DNA of 64,000 nucleotides, taken from NCBI RefSeq assembly GCF_918797505.1, contig NC_092796.1, forward strand, positions 32,498,098 through 32,562,097, read 5' to 3'. A program made the position numbers and the translations under genes. Positions 48,891-58,800 of this stretch are shown piece after piece; position 1 is the stretch's first letter, and each line of letters starts with the position of its first letter. The stretch comes from Bemisia tabaci. Lineage: Eukaryota > Arthropoda > Insecta > Hemiptera > Aleyrodidae. The notes under the pieces are model-generated. The model ran no database searches. It had not been told where the DNA came from and worked only from the letters and a program-made list of their open reading frames with translations.

Positions 48891-50888
48891 ATGGACATCC
48901 GTGGGAAGAAGTACTGGCAAGTGTTCATCTTCGTGGCCCACAAGGAACAAGTCGAAGCCCCCACCGAAGGAGCCTCACCAGAATCAGGATCGCCACCGCC
49001 TCTCACTCGCAGCGAAATCGTTGTCTACGCCCTTATACCCCGCTTGAGTCTCCTAGCCGACCTCTTCGAGCAAAACGGCGTCATTGTCTTAAGGACAGAC
49101 GAACTGCCACCTTTCCTCCTGGAGGCGGCCAGATCCGGAAGAGTGGAATTCCTGGACATGCTCGTCCGGGTGGGTCACAGAATTCTCGACTCCTCTGGAC
49201 AGTTAATCGTCACCGTGGATCCTTTCAACTCCAATATCCTCCCACTCCTCCTCAATCGCTGTGTTGTCGACGAAAGCACTAGACACCTCTCTTTAGACGA
49301 CATTACTTCTTCGCGAACATTTCGCCAGGTATGGAAAAGAGAGCACCTTGCAATTTTTGCGAGGTTGGCAACTGCGGGACCCGATTTAAAATATCGTCAC
49401 GATGAGGGTGGCACATTATTGCATTTTGCAGTGAAGAGGAAGCAGCTGCGGCTCGTGGAGATGCTGTTGGAAGACGGCGCCAACTTGGAATCCAGGAACA
49501 AGAGAGGCGAAACACCCCTGCTCCTCGCAGTCAAGACTCTAAGCGGCAATGTATCGCCATTAATTTTGACACGTTTGTTGGAAAGCGGGGCGAACGTCAA
49601 CGCGGAAGATGCAAAAGGAGCCACGCCGTTCCTTGTGGCTCTCAAGCGGCAAAAAAGCACCGACCTTATCCGTACATTGATCGACAATGGGGCAGATGTC
49701 AATGCGAATACGCAGTTCGGCAGTGCCTTAGAATTCGCTGCTGAAGCAGGATTTTATCATGTGTCTCTGCTTCTCGACCATGGAGGTTTGGACATCGATA
49801 AACACCGAGACTCATTCAAAGAGATCTTGAGGCATTCGACCGCTGACTGGAGCACGGTGCGGAAACTCTTCGATTACGGGTTCAAACTTTTGCCGGAAGA
49901 TGCGAAGAGTATCCAGATTCTCGACGCAGTTCTGGAGTTGGGGGACCGGCAGATTTTCGAGGATCTGCTCAGGTGGGGTGCCGTCGTGCACCTGAAACCG
50001 CGCCCGAATCGCACGGTGCCGGATGCTGCACCTAAGGACGTCATGAAGGAACTTCTCATTCTGGCTCTCAATCGAGACGACAATGATGACGTCAAGTACC
50101 TTTTCGAAATCGACGATGTTCGCGAAGCTGAATTCTTCAACGATATCCTTCGAGAGGCGATCACTACATTCAACGCCGAATGCTTTCAAACCATCCTCAA
50201 AGTTGGTAATCCGGGACTCTCTTGTCTTTTGGTTGAAAACGTGTTGGATGAACTTGAACCGGTGTATTTCCACTCGGATATTGATGATGCTATCGACTAT
50301 CTTATCTCCGTGATAAAAAATGAGTATCAGAATGATGTGAGACACGAAATGAAAGAAGCGCTGTCCCGACACATTGTTATGTTGGCGAGTGCTGACTTGG
50401 TAGTGAACGAAGATATTATTGTGAGGGGTGTGCCGTTGCGGAAAGACCAACTTCCCGAATGGGTCCCGGAATCGGTACCATCAACGTTCCTGGAGGAATG
50501 TATCAATGAGGTTGCTCTCTTGAAGACAGAAACGGTTGGAGACTCATCAATCACTTACTACGATATTTTAAACGCTACCATTCCCCAAATAATACGGTTT
50601 TTGAGGAGCAATTCAATTCGTTGTACATTGAGGTCTAGAAGCTACTTTGCGAGGTTCCCATTGTTCTCTCCTATTATTTATCATAGGTTCCGGAAATGTG
50701 ACTATAAAGTCGCACTAATTGAAAAAGCGAGTCAAGTGTTCGGTCACCTGAGCGAGTTTTCGAAGAATATACCTTTCGAAATCCGGGAAAAGATCTTGCA
50801 ACTATTGTGCAACCACGAGTTGCTGATGACAATCGATGTCTGCACTATCGCAGCAGGTGAAACTGCAAGCGTCTCAACCGCGCAGTAG
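48891..50888 (+). CDS. Ankyrin-repeat protein ANK-B with PRANC/F-box-like C-terminus, 665 aa
   Basis: Second paralogue, colinear with ANK-A over its full length. The start MDIRGKKYWQ aligns with the ANK-A and ANK-C starts and lies 13 nt after a 3' splice site. Visible parts: a conserved N-terminal segment, DSSGQLIVTVDP, ankyrin units with TLLHFA, TPLLLA and TPFLVAL, each followed by GANLES- or GADVNA-type turns, a long middle region and the C-terminal SKNIPFEIREKILQLL, CNHELL segment, which is closer to the F-box-like consensus than that of ANK-A. The tail is 10 residues longer after that segment. Blocks nearly identical to ANK-A (49936-50069 has one difference in 134 nt) alternate with diverged blocks. 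The acidic insert after ELEPV differs in length and sequence. Role as a ubiquitin-ligase adaptor is inference; an immune or symbiont-related role is possible but unsupported. Confidence 0.9.
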   Translation: MDIRGKKYWQVFIFVAHKEQVEAPTEGASPESGSPPPLTRSEIVVYALIPRLSLLADLFEQNGVIVLRTDELPPFLLEAARSGRVEFLDMLVRVGHRILDSSGQLIVTVDPFNSNILPLLLNRCVVDESTRHLSLDDITSSRTFRQVWKREHLAIFARLATAGPDLKYRHDEGGTLLHFAVKRKQLRLVEMLLEDGANLESRNKRGETPLLLAVKTLSGNVSPLILTRLLESGANVNAEDAKGATPFLVALKRQKSTDLIRTLIDNGADVNANTQFGSALEFAAEAGFYHVSLLLDHGGLDIDKHRDSFKEILRHSTADWSTVRKLFDYGFKLLPEDAKSIQILDAVLELGDRQIFEDLLRWGAVVHLKPRPNRTVPDAAPKDVMKELLILALNRDDNDDVKYLFEIDDVREAEFFNDILREAITTFNAECFQTILKVGNPGLSCLLVENVLDELEPVYFHSDIDDAIDYLISVIKNEYQNDVRHEMKEALSRHIVMLASADLVVNEDIIVRGVPLRKDQLPEWVPESVPSTFLEECINEVALLKTETVGDSSITYYDILNATIPQIIRFLRSNSIRCTLRSRSYFARFPLFSPIIYHRFRKCDYKVALIEKASQVFGHLSEFSKNIPFEIREKILQLLCNHELLMTIDVCTIAAGETASVSTAQ

Positions 50889-51602
50889 ACTTCATGATCA
50901 GTCAAAAAGTGATCCGACAGAGGACTTTGTATGTTACTAACAGGATAAGTTACTTCTACAAAGTTCCCGGGATAGTGATGTCCGTATTACAATGTATTTT
51001 TTGCGATTTTCATCGTAAGGAAAATCGTACAATTTTAGTTTAAACAAAATGATCTCGCTAATATGTATAAATTTCTCTTTAAGTGTACCTCAGGAACCTT
51101 CAGTGCGTTTGTCTCATTATTTTTTGGTTTAAAATTATTTTTCATCTACTTGGCGTATGTTTCTAGTTACACTCGTTCCGCACTGTACTTTTAAATGTAT
51201 CAGATTTTGCCGAGTAAGAATTTAATTTGAACTCAGGGCAAACTTTTTAGTCACCGTTACCATTCAATCCTTATGATGTCCTCGTGTAATCAAGTTAATT
51301 AGTCAGTGTTTCATTAAATTTACTATTTTTCTACTTTATCATGGTTGACATTTATTTCTATTTAATGCCATCGTTAAAGTTTATAAATGAGGGCCACAGT
51401 TTTTAACTCGAGTTTCGTGAGACTCGTTTCTGTTCGGAATTCGAAAAATTCCATGTACGTACTTTTGCCTTGTCAACCTCCATCTAACCTCAATTCATGT
51501 TGCCTAATTTCCCCTGATGTTTAGTTTATTTTAAAAGTAGAAAATTGAATGATAAAATGCCGCGAAAATTTCAGTTAATTTTTCTGTTAGTCTTGTTTAG
51601 TT

Positions 51603-52001
51603 GGATTACATTTTGCAATAAGGAATCACTATTTCTGGCTATCCCATTAAAGCACTTTCCTGTAGAGGGAAACCTATGGCATATATGGATTGCATTTTGC
51701 AAAAAGGAACCACTAGCATTGCAATGTTGCTAAGATTGTGCAACTTCTTTTATCTTGGAGGAAAACCCCGATTATCCATTAATAGTTTCTATTTTACTCG
51801 CTAAAAACTGTAAATTTAAGACAAAAATTACCATCTAAATTTCATTGTTTTTTCACGATTTCCGCAATTTTATTGCAAAAGATGAAGTTGCACAATCTTA
51901 GCATCATTGCAATGCTAGTGGTTCCTTTTTGCAAAATGCAATCCATATGTTGTTTCTAAAATGAGCCAGAAATAGTGGTTCCTTATTGCAAAATGTGGTC
52001 C
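51603..52001. mobile_element. Outer MITE with 4-bp TSD, interrupted by another MITE
   Basis: Ends GGATTACATTTTGCAATAAG and its near complement. AGTT lies on both sides (51599-51602 and 52002-52005). The inner element at 51687-51944 splits it. Confidence 0.85.
51687..51944. mobile_element. 258-bp MITE, 4-bp TSD, copy 2, nested
   Basis: Same family as 44482-44736, with ATAT on both sides (51683-51686 and 51945-51948). It is nested in a MITE whose own tips share GCATTTTGCAA, so the inner and outer families are related at their termini. Confidence 0.88.
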
Positions 52002-52552
52002 AGTTCGTCTGTCTATAAAGGCACCCTATTTAAAGCTATGGCAATGAATAGATTTTTTTTAAGTAACAGATTCCGCCAAAAATCGATTATTCAGCACAGA
52101 TTGAAATGGAGAAAGTCTAGTGTTGCCAGCCCGCTGGATCCGTCTTTTTGGTTAGTTTCCCGATCCAAAAATAAAGCAGATGAGGAAATCCGGCAATCGC
52201 TACTTTTGATACACTGGAAAAATCGCGATTTGTTGCGATTTTTTCGACGATAAAATCGCTAAGATCATCGACATCTGAGCGATTATCCTCGATCGATTAT
52301 AAATCGATTCTAAAAGGCTATAAGATATTGTGTAGAAATTCGTGTGCTTTGGAAATCATTAAGTTTGATACGAACCACCTTAATATTTACAAAACACACA
52401 TTATATTTTCCTTTAATACATATTTTTTTTCATCAATTAAAACGAGAATAATCCATACAGGATGTGCAAACATTTCAAAATCATGAGTTGAATAACGCTT
52501 GCTTCGCCAGATTAAATATTAGAGCCTAACATAAAGCGGAGCGGCGACGCAC

Positions 52553-52623
52553 TGGCGCCTACAAACCTAACAGGGATACTTCACGCGTCGCGTGAAGTAT
52601 CCCTGTTAGGTTTGTAGGCGCCA
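52553..52623. repeat. Perfect palindrome, 35-bp arms, 1-nt centre
   Basis: From TGGCGCCTACAAACC to its exact complement, centred on the T at 52588. With one mismatch the pairing continues to 52548/52628. Flanks are GC-rich (CGCGC) but unlike the usual MITE ends here. Confidence 0.9.
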
Positions 52624-53491
52624 ATGCGCGTTTCGCGCTGGCTGCCCGCCTGCCGCAACGCAGCCTTCCACGGCGCTTGAAGCAACTATTTCACACCAGA
52701 GGTTTTGCACAGTATCATACGAAACTGAAGGCTCTCTAATATATTAGGAATGGCAGGCGTCCATCAAAAGTACGGAGCTTTCCTCTCGAAATAAATCAAG
52801 ATACTACGGCCCAAAAAGAGAGCAGTGGTCCAAAAACTCACTAAGTCCTAGCATCCGTAATTAGTGACGTTTAGCATACACTTTATCGCCTGACTGTGAG
52901 TTGCTTAATTCGGCTATAAAAGGCTATAAGAAATTATGTAGCCGGCTATAGAAGCTATTGGAAATCTTACAGCCGGCCTTAAGTCTATGGTATTTTGGAA
53001 CACAGATTCTACTGCCAATTTTTACACAGGGTACGGCACCACGCCGCGCCGCGCCGGGGCGTAAATTTCATCCGTTTGGTCGCTTTTGCGAGACAAATGC
53101 CGCAAAATACCCGAGAATGGCGCGCGCGCGTCCTCTGCACTGCTCAAGCGACATGCCGCACGCATGCACCAAGCTTACGTAGGCCCGAAAGTTCCCGCCC
53201 GTTGCAACGCATCATTATGAATTGACCTGGATCCACTAGAACGTTAAAGAATAATTGGCATGTACGTGAATACATCAAAAAGACGAATTTTCCAAGTGAA
53301 ATATTGGATTTATGTAGGAAAATCAATTTCAACAAATAATGCAATTCAAAGTTAATCAACTATTCAACAGTTTACTTAAAGGTAAACCTTACCTTGAGAA
53401 TGAGCCGATCACAGATTACGAAAAACTGCCAAGTTGTGAAATCTTCATTCCCGTTTGTGACTCCATGAGGGGGGTTGTCTTGACTCTCAGT

Positions 53492-54023
53492 CAGGGCCGG
53501 ATTTCCCACAAGGCAGACTTAGGCAGCTGCCTAGGGGCGCAAAATTTTGAGAAACATGCATACTTTTTAAAGGGTTCTAGAATTGAAATCAGTAAAAAGA
53601 ATTAAGGACGAAAAAAGAGGCGCGAAAAGAAGAATATCTGTGAATCTGTCCGTGTCTACTAATAAGGTTCGTAAAACCCGCGCCCCCTCTGTATTAATGA
53701 GTAAAATTTTCTTTTCACTTTTTCCAAACTTTTCTCGCATTTGTTTAGTTTTGATTTGTTTTAATTCCCTAAACGTTTTGAAAACAATGGTAGCACACGA
53801 GTCATCTCAGCCACAAAATTTTTCTCTTAAATAACCTAAAAGTAGCTTTAAATTACGTTAATCAAATGCCCGATTTTAAAAATTTTCCGGGGGAGAACCC
53901 CCAAACCCCCTTTTGGCTGAGAGGTACCCCCTACCCCCCAGGTTCCCCACACGGTCGTCTGTTCTTTGAGGGGCGCGACTATAAGATTTGCCTAGGAGCG
54001 CTAAAAAGGTAAATCCATCCCTG
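53492..54023. mobile_element. 532-bp non-autonomous hAT element, 8-bp TSD
   Basis: Ends CAGGGCCGGATTTCCCACA and GGTAAATCCATCCCTG. A perfect 8-bp duplication, CTCTCAGT, lies at 53484-53491 and 54024-54031. GCCTAGGGGCGC near the left end and GCCTAGGAGCGC near the right are subterminal partners. No transposase domain is visible. Confidence 0.9.
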
Positions 54024-54624
54024 CTCTCAGTACAGAGGGACTTTAGTTACAGCGAGTTCAGCCCCGCAGCGAGTACCCAAAACCAATAGGTCACTAAACC
54101 TTGTTTATTTTATTGAATATTCTGAAAGTACAATGTGAGTAGATAACGTGGTGATTTTTCCTCATTTTCATGGAGCCGAAATCGCGGAGAAACCCGCTTT
54201 TGAAAAATCTAAAAACTGCAAGACATTTCAAACGCACCCGAATGGCGGGAAACTGACGGTGTTGACGCACTGCGATAGTCATATAGATCGTATTCGATAC
54301 ATCAAACGGCTGAGATTGTATCGATATCGATTGGTTCAAAATATAAACATAGCCTCAAAAGTAAATTCAGAAATCTGAGAGAACGGGTCTTTTGTAACAG
54401 ATTTTTTATTCTTTTGCGTACCTAATGCCAATTTAAAGTGAAATTGTTAGGAATTTTCTCATTTTCAGCTTTTCCAACTTAAATCCTTACAGTTTGGTTT
54501 GAGGTTATGTGCTATTGTTTTGAACCAAACGATACATCGAACCGTTATCGAATACGGTCTATTGCAATCTTCTCTCATTTTCCTCTGATATTTGTTATAA
54601 TAAAACGTGTTTCAATGAGGAATT

Positions 54625-55014
54625 GGACGTATTTCTACCAAACAGACCTATGTGCAGGTGAGAAACAGAGAAACATGGGGTGTGCTCCAGAACGCTGCAT
54701 AAGAAGCAATGTAAAAGTGGGCGTGATTCCTTTTGAAGAATTGGAAAAGCGGGATTTTACATTCTATCAAACAGACCTATGTGTCAACTGAATGCGAGAT
54801 TCATGAGCCGCGGGCATGGCAAGATAGCGTTGTGGACAGGGCTCATGAGTTAAAGCGCCCCGACGACGATCTCCCCCTCGCTCGAGTGCGCACTATCATT
54901 GCCGCAGACGTCACTGGCGCTTTAGTATTCCCATTCACTCTTACGGCCAGAGAACTAACGAGCACACCCCATATTTCTCACCTCCACATAGGTCTGTTTG
55001 GTAGAAATACGTCC
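54625..55014. mobile_element. MITE, GGACGTATTTCT family, long form, copy 2
   Basis: Ends GGACGTATTTCTACCAAACA and its complement, with AATT on each side. Interior colinear with 17172-17536. An internal block repeats part of the end (ATTCTATCAAACAGACC), so the left arm may be a duplication. Confidence 0.85.
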
Positions 55015-55878
55015 AATTGTTGCTCGTTTATTACAGCTAACATATGAATGAGATTCAAGTCTTGAATTCAAAAGATATAATTTCGACTTAAGTATTGTTC
55101 TCATATACGAAGAGTAGATAGACATTTGACTGACGTCGCGGAAACCCGTGCCCGCTTCTGATTAGTGCCGGATGACATCATTCGGCGCGGCGCGAAACCG
55201 GGGCGTTTTAAATTTGCGTATAAGTTGAGCGATTTGAACTGCGCATTTCTCGGTTATCGAGCTTCTTGTTCGCGGTTTTAATGCGCGCATCGTGTTATAC
55301 GCGTCATTTTCCTTCAGAAAACTATATTCGCAAGTCAAAATTCGCTCATGGTTTAGTGACCCATTGGAGCTACTTATTTATCAAATATTCCCTATTTAAA
55401 AAAAGAAATACGTTAGCGAGGGAAACTGTTAATTTCTGAAAAATCATTTAAATTGTCTCAAGGATAGTTTAAGATCCCTCCCTTCCTATTGTACCAAAAA
55501 AAAGGATAGACTATTAGGGGGTACTAGGATTCTTTATAGTTAAGAAATTTTTTTTGTTCCAAATATGAGAGCTAACCTCTTACTTTATCCGTAAAATTTA
55601 TTTTGGTGTTCAACCGGTACGGCTGTGTGTTCAACCAAAATTTGTCTCAAAATTCAAAATTATGTTTTTGCTGTTTTACTCAACTTTCTGGGCATTTCTA
55701 AAGTTCCCTTTCACAGTTTACCACGTGTGTATAAAGGGACTTAAGGAGTTTCCTAAGTTTCTAGGGTTTAATCCTGCATTCTGAGTGTTATATGAAATTT
55801 CTTGAAATTTCCTCATGAAATTTCTATTTATAATCTTTCACGAAATTTCTTAACTCTGGTTGCAGGGGAATCGGAGGC

Positions 55879-58800
55879 ATGGCAGACAGTAAATACTACC
55901 TGGAAATCCTCGGCTGGGCGGCCCTCGTGGAGCGGGCCGACGGGGGCACAGTGGCTCCGGAGGGGGCCCCGAGCGGGCTGCGGCGCGCCCTAAAGACGTG
56001 GGGGGACGGTCTCCTCCCAAACATCTTGAAGAAGCCCCCGGAGGGCCCCAAGTCTCCGGAGGGCCCCAAGTCCCTGGAGGGCGGTACCGCATCTGAGCAG
56101 GTTCTGTACGCACTCGTGCCCAAGGCCACGCCTGCCGGACGAGTCGAGGGGTACACCGATCTCGTCAAATGCCTAGGCGGAATCGGCGTCCACGTCTTGT
56201 CGGCGAATTTGTTCACGGATTCACTGCCGCCCGCTCTCGCCGCGGCGGCCCGAGCCGGGAAGGTCCAACTCGTGCGGATGGCCGCGAGGGAGGGCCAACA
56301 GATGGCCGTCGACTCGTCCGGACGCCTCGTCTTGCTCGTCGAAGCCCACAACAAGGAATTCGTCTCGGGCCTCCTCGCGCCCGGCATCGCCCGACAAAAG
56401 TTGAAGGTAAGTGAGTCATTTTTTTTTTCTTTCTTTCTTTTTTTTCTTTTTTTTCTACTTCAAATAGCTTTCAAGGGCTAATCCCACGCTTCAAGTCCCA
56501 TCCCCCCCTCCGTCCCTACTGAACCAGTCCCAGGCAACCATTGTTTGAGACCATCAAACTCGGGTCGCCTGGCCGGGAATCGAACCCGGGACCTTCCGAT
56601 CCTAGAGCAAGCGCTACAACCACTACACCACAAGAGGCCAACAATTTTTCAGGTGAGGGGCTTGGAGGACAAGGCCCATAAGTGCAGCTTTAGAAATTCG
56701 AGGCTTAGTCCAGGCGCCTGGTATGTCTAGGTCTACCTGGAATTTCGGGTACACTGCTATTTTTTTGGCCTGCTTTACATTGTTTGGGTAGCTGAATCCG
56801 GATCTGAGGTTTCCTTACACGAATCTGGTGTGCATTTGCCGCCATTTTGACAAATAATGACCTAAAAAGGCCTTTTTTTGCCGTTTTTTTTAAAGAGCGG
56901 CCACGCATGAGAAAGAATCCCGGAGTTAGTTAATGTGTTGAATAGCTGACGTAATTTGAAGAAAATGGTACATACATATGCTAGGTTTGCTCAAAAATTG
57001 AGGAAGATGCAGCATCTTGAACATCGCGCCCATTCACGTTTTTGCGGCACACGCGTCAACGCGCGCGGTTCGGCTCGCCGCTGTCCGCCAAGTTCCGGAG
57101 CGTTCCAAAGTTCCGAGTTCCCAGGTTCCTCAATTTTTTAGCAAACCTAGCACATTTATATACCATTTTCTTCCTCGTTACGTCAGCTATTCGAAACATT
57201 CTGAATCCGGGATTTTTCTCATGCGTAGCCGTTATTTTATAAAAAACCGCAAAAAAGGCCTTTTTTGGCCATTTTTTCAGATTGGCGGCGAAATGCTCCC
57301 CAGATACGTGTAAGGAAACTTCAGATTCGGGTTCAGCGACCCTAAAAACATAGAGTATACTGTATAAGCCAAAAAATAGCTGTGTACCCGAAATTCCAGG
57401 TAGCCTCATTTTTAGCTACCAGGCGCCACGACTAACTAGAGATTAGAACCCAGACGCCTCAGCTGCGTGTCATAGCTCGTTATACTTGTACTAGGGGGCT
57501 ACGCCCCCTGGCCGCTACGCGGCCCAACCCCCTGAAGGCGCTCCGCGCCATCAATGGGCCGCTTCGCGGCCCTATTTTTACCCTCCTGTCAGTGTTAGTT
57601 TTATTTTTCCCCTAAAAAAATACGATATGAGGTATACTTTAATTTTAAATTTTACTTAAAATTACTTTAAAATTAAAAGGACGCGTTTTGGAGTGACTGC
57701 TTGATGAAATATTGCAGTAAAACAATGAATAATGATAGTCAGGTAATAATTACGTTTTCATGAGTCGAGGATCGAACCCACACTGTGATCTTGGCGGACG
57801 CATTTGACGTCTTAGACGACTCGGCTACCGCTCAATGTGAGGTCGATCGCGCGTATCTTGTGTAGATAAGTGTAGAGCTGATGCGCAGGCTACACAGCTG
57901 CTGCGCAACCTCCTCGACCACTGCGCATCCTCCCGCGCATAGCGGTAGCAGCACCGGAGCATTCTGTAAACTCACTCACTTTTATAACGTGATTTTAAAA
58001 AAACCTGGGTCCTTTTTCCAAAATCTGATTACAGCGGGCTCATCTAGGGCCTATTACCTGTCGATTTACGCAAAAATCATGGAAATCGGCCCGGTAGAAC
58101 GCTCAAACGAACTATGACAAAAAGTATAAATTTACATTGTTTAAATGGGAGAATTCGCAACTTTACCACGTAATATAAAAAAACCTGGGCCATATTTTGA
58201 AAATCTGAAAAAAGTTGGCTTATCTAGAGACAATTGCCCGTCGATAGCCGCAAAAATCACGAAAATCGGCTCGGTAGATCGCTGGAACTAAGCGTTACCA
58301 GTTTCGCAAAATTAGGAGGTCTCGGAGCTTATAGTATAGATTTTAACAGGTGAGATATATGAAAACGACTGGAGCTCACTTAAAGCACAATGGAGGTGTT
58401 GCACGTGTGAGGAATTTGCAATTTGACTGTTGATTCTTGTGTAAAAGTTCGCGAAGAAACACGATGGTGCCACTGGTTTTCTCTGAAATCAATTCCCAAG
58501 CTCAAAAAAAGCTTTCAAGTTGAGACCAAAATGGAGAGGATATCCCACCCTACCCTGAGAGTCCACCTCTACATCAAGACAAACTCTCCATGCAAAGATA
58601 GGGAGCAAATACATTAGCAGTGATGCCGTGTTTTCAGTTGTGAAGTCCCCAAATAAAGTGGCAGCCCTGTCACCATCCCCTGATTTGCTCCCTATCTTTG
58701 CATGGAGAGATTGTCTTGATGTAGAGGTGGACTCTCAGGATAGCGTGGGATATCCCCTCCATTTTGGCCTCCAATTTGAGCTTTTTTTGAGCTTGGGAAT

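Larger units (their letters stand above)
50889..55865. other. DNA between ANK-B and ANK-C
   Basis: Starts with ~500 bp resembling the ANK-A 3' flank. Then come nested MITEs (51603-52001), a perfect palindrome (52553-52623), a hAT-type element (53492-54023) and a long MITE (54625-55014). A block at 54135-54280 resembles 58912-59160, and 52668-52738 resembles 59510-59572. The last ~800 bp should hold the ANK-C promoter, with GC-rich DNA at about 55130-55210. Confidence 0.55.

Noticed and set aside
49812..50450. 212-codon minus-strand frame opposite ANK-B
   Set aside because: A shadow of the ANK-B coding strand; similar antisense frames occur opposite ANK-A because of shared sequence and codon bias.
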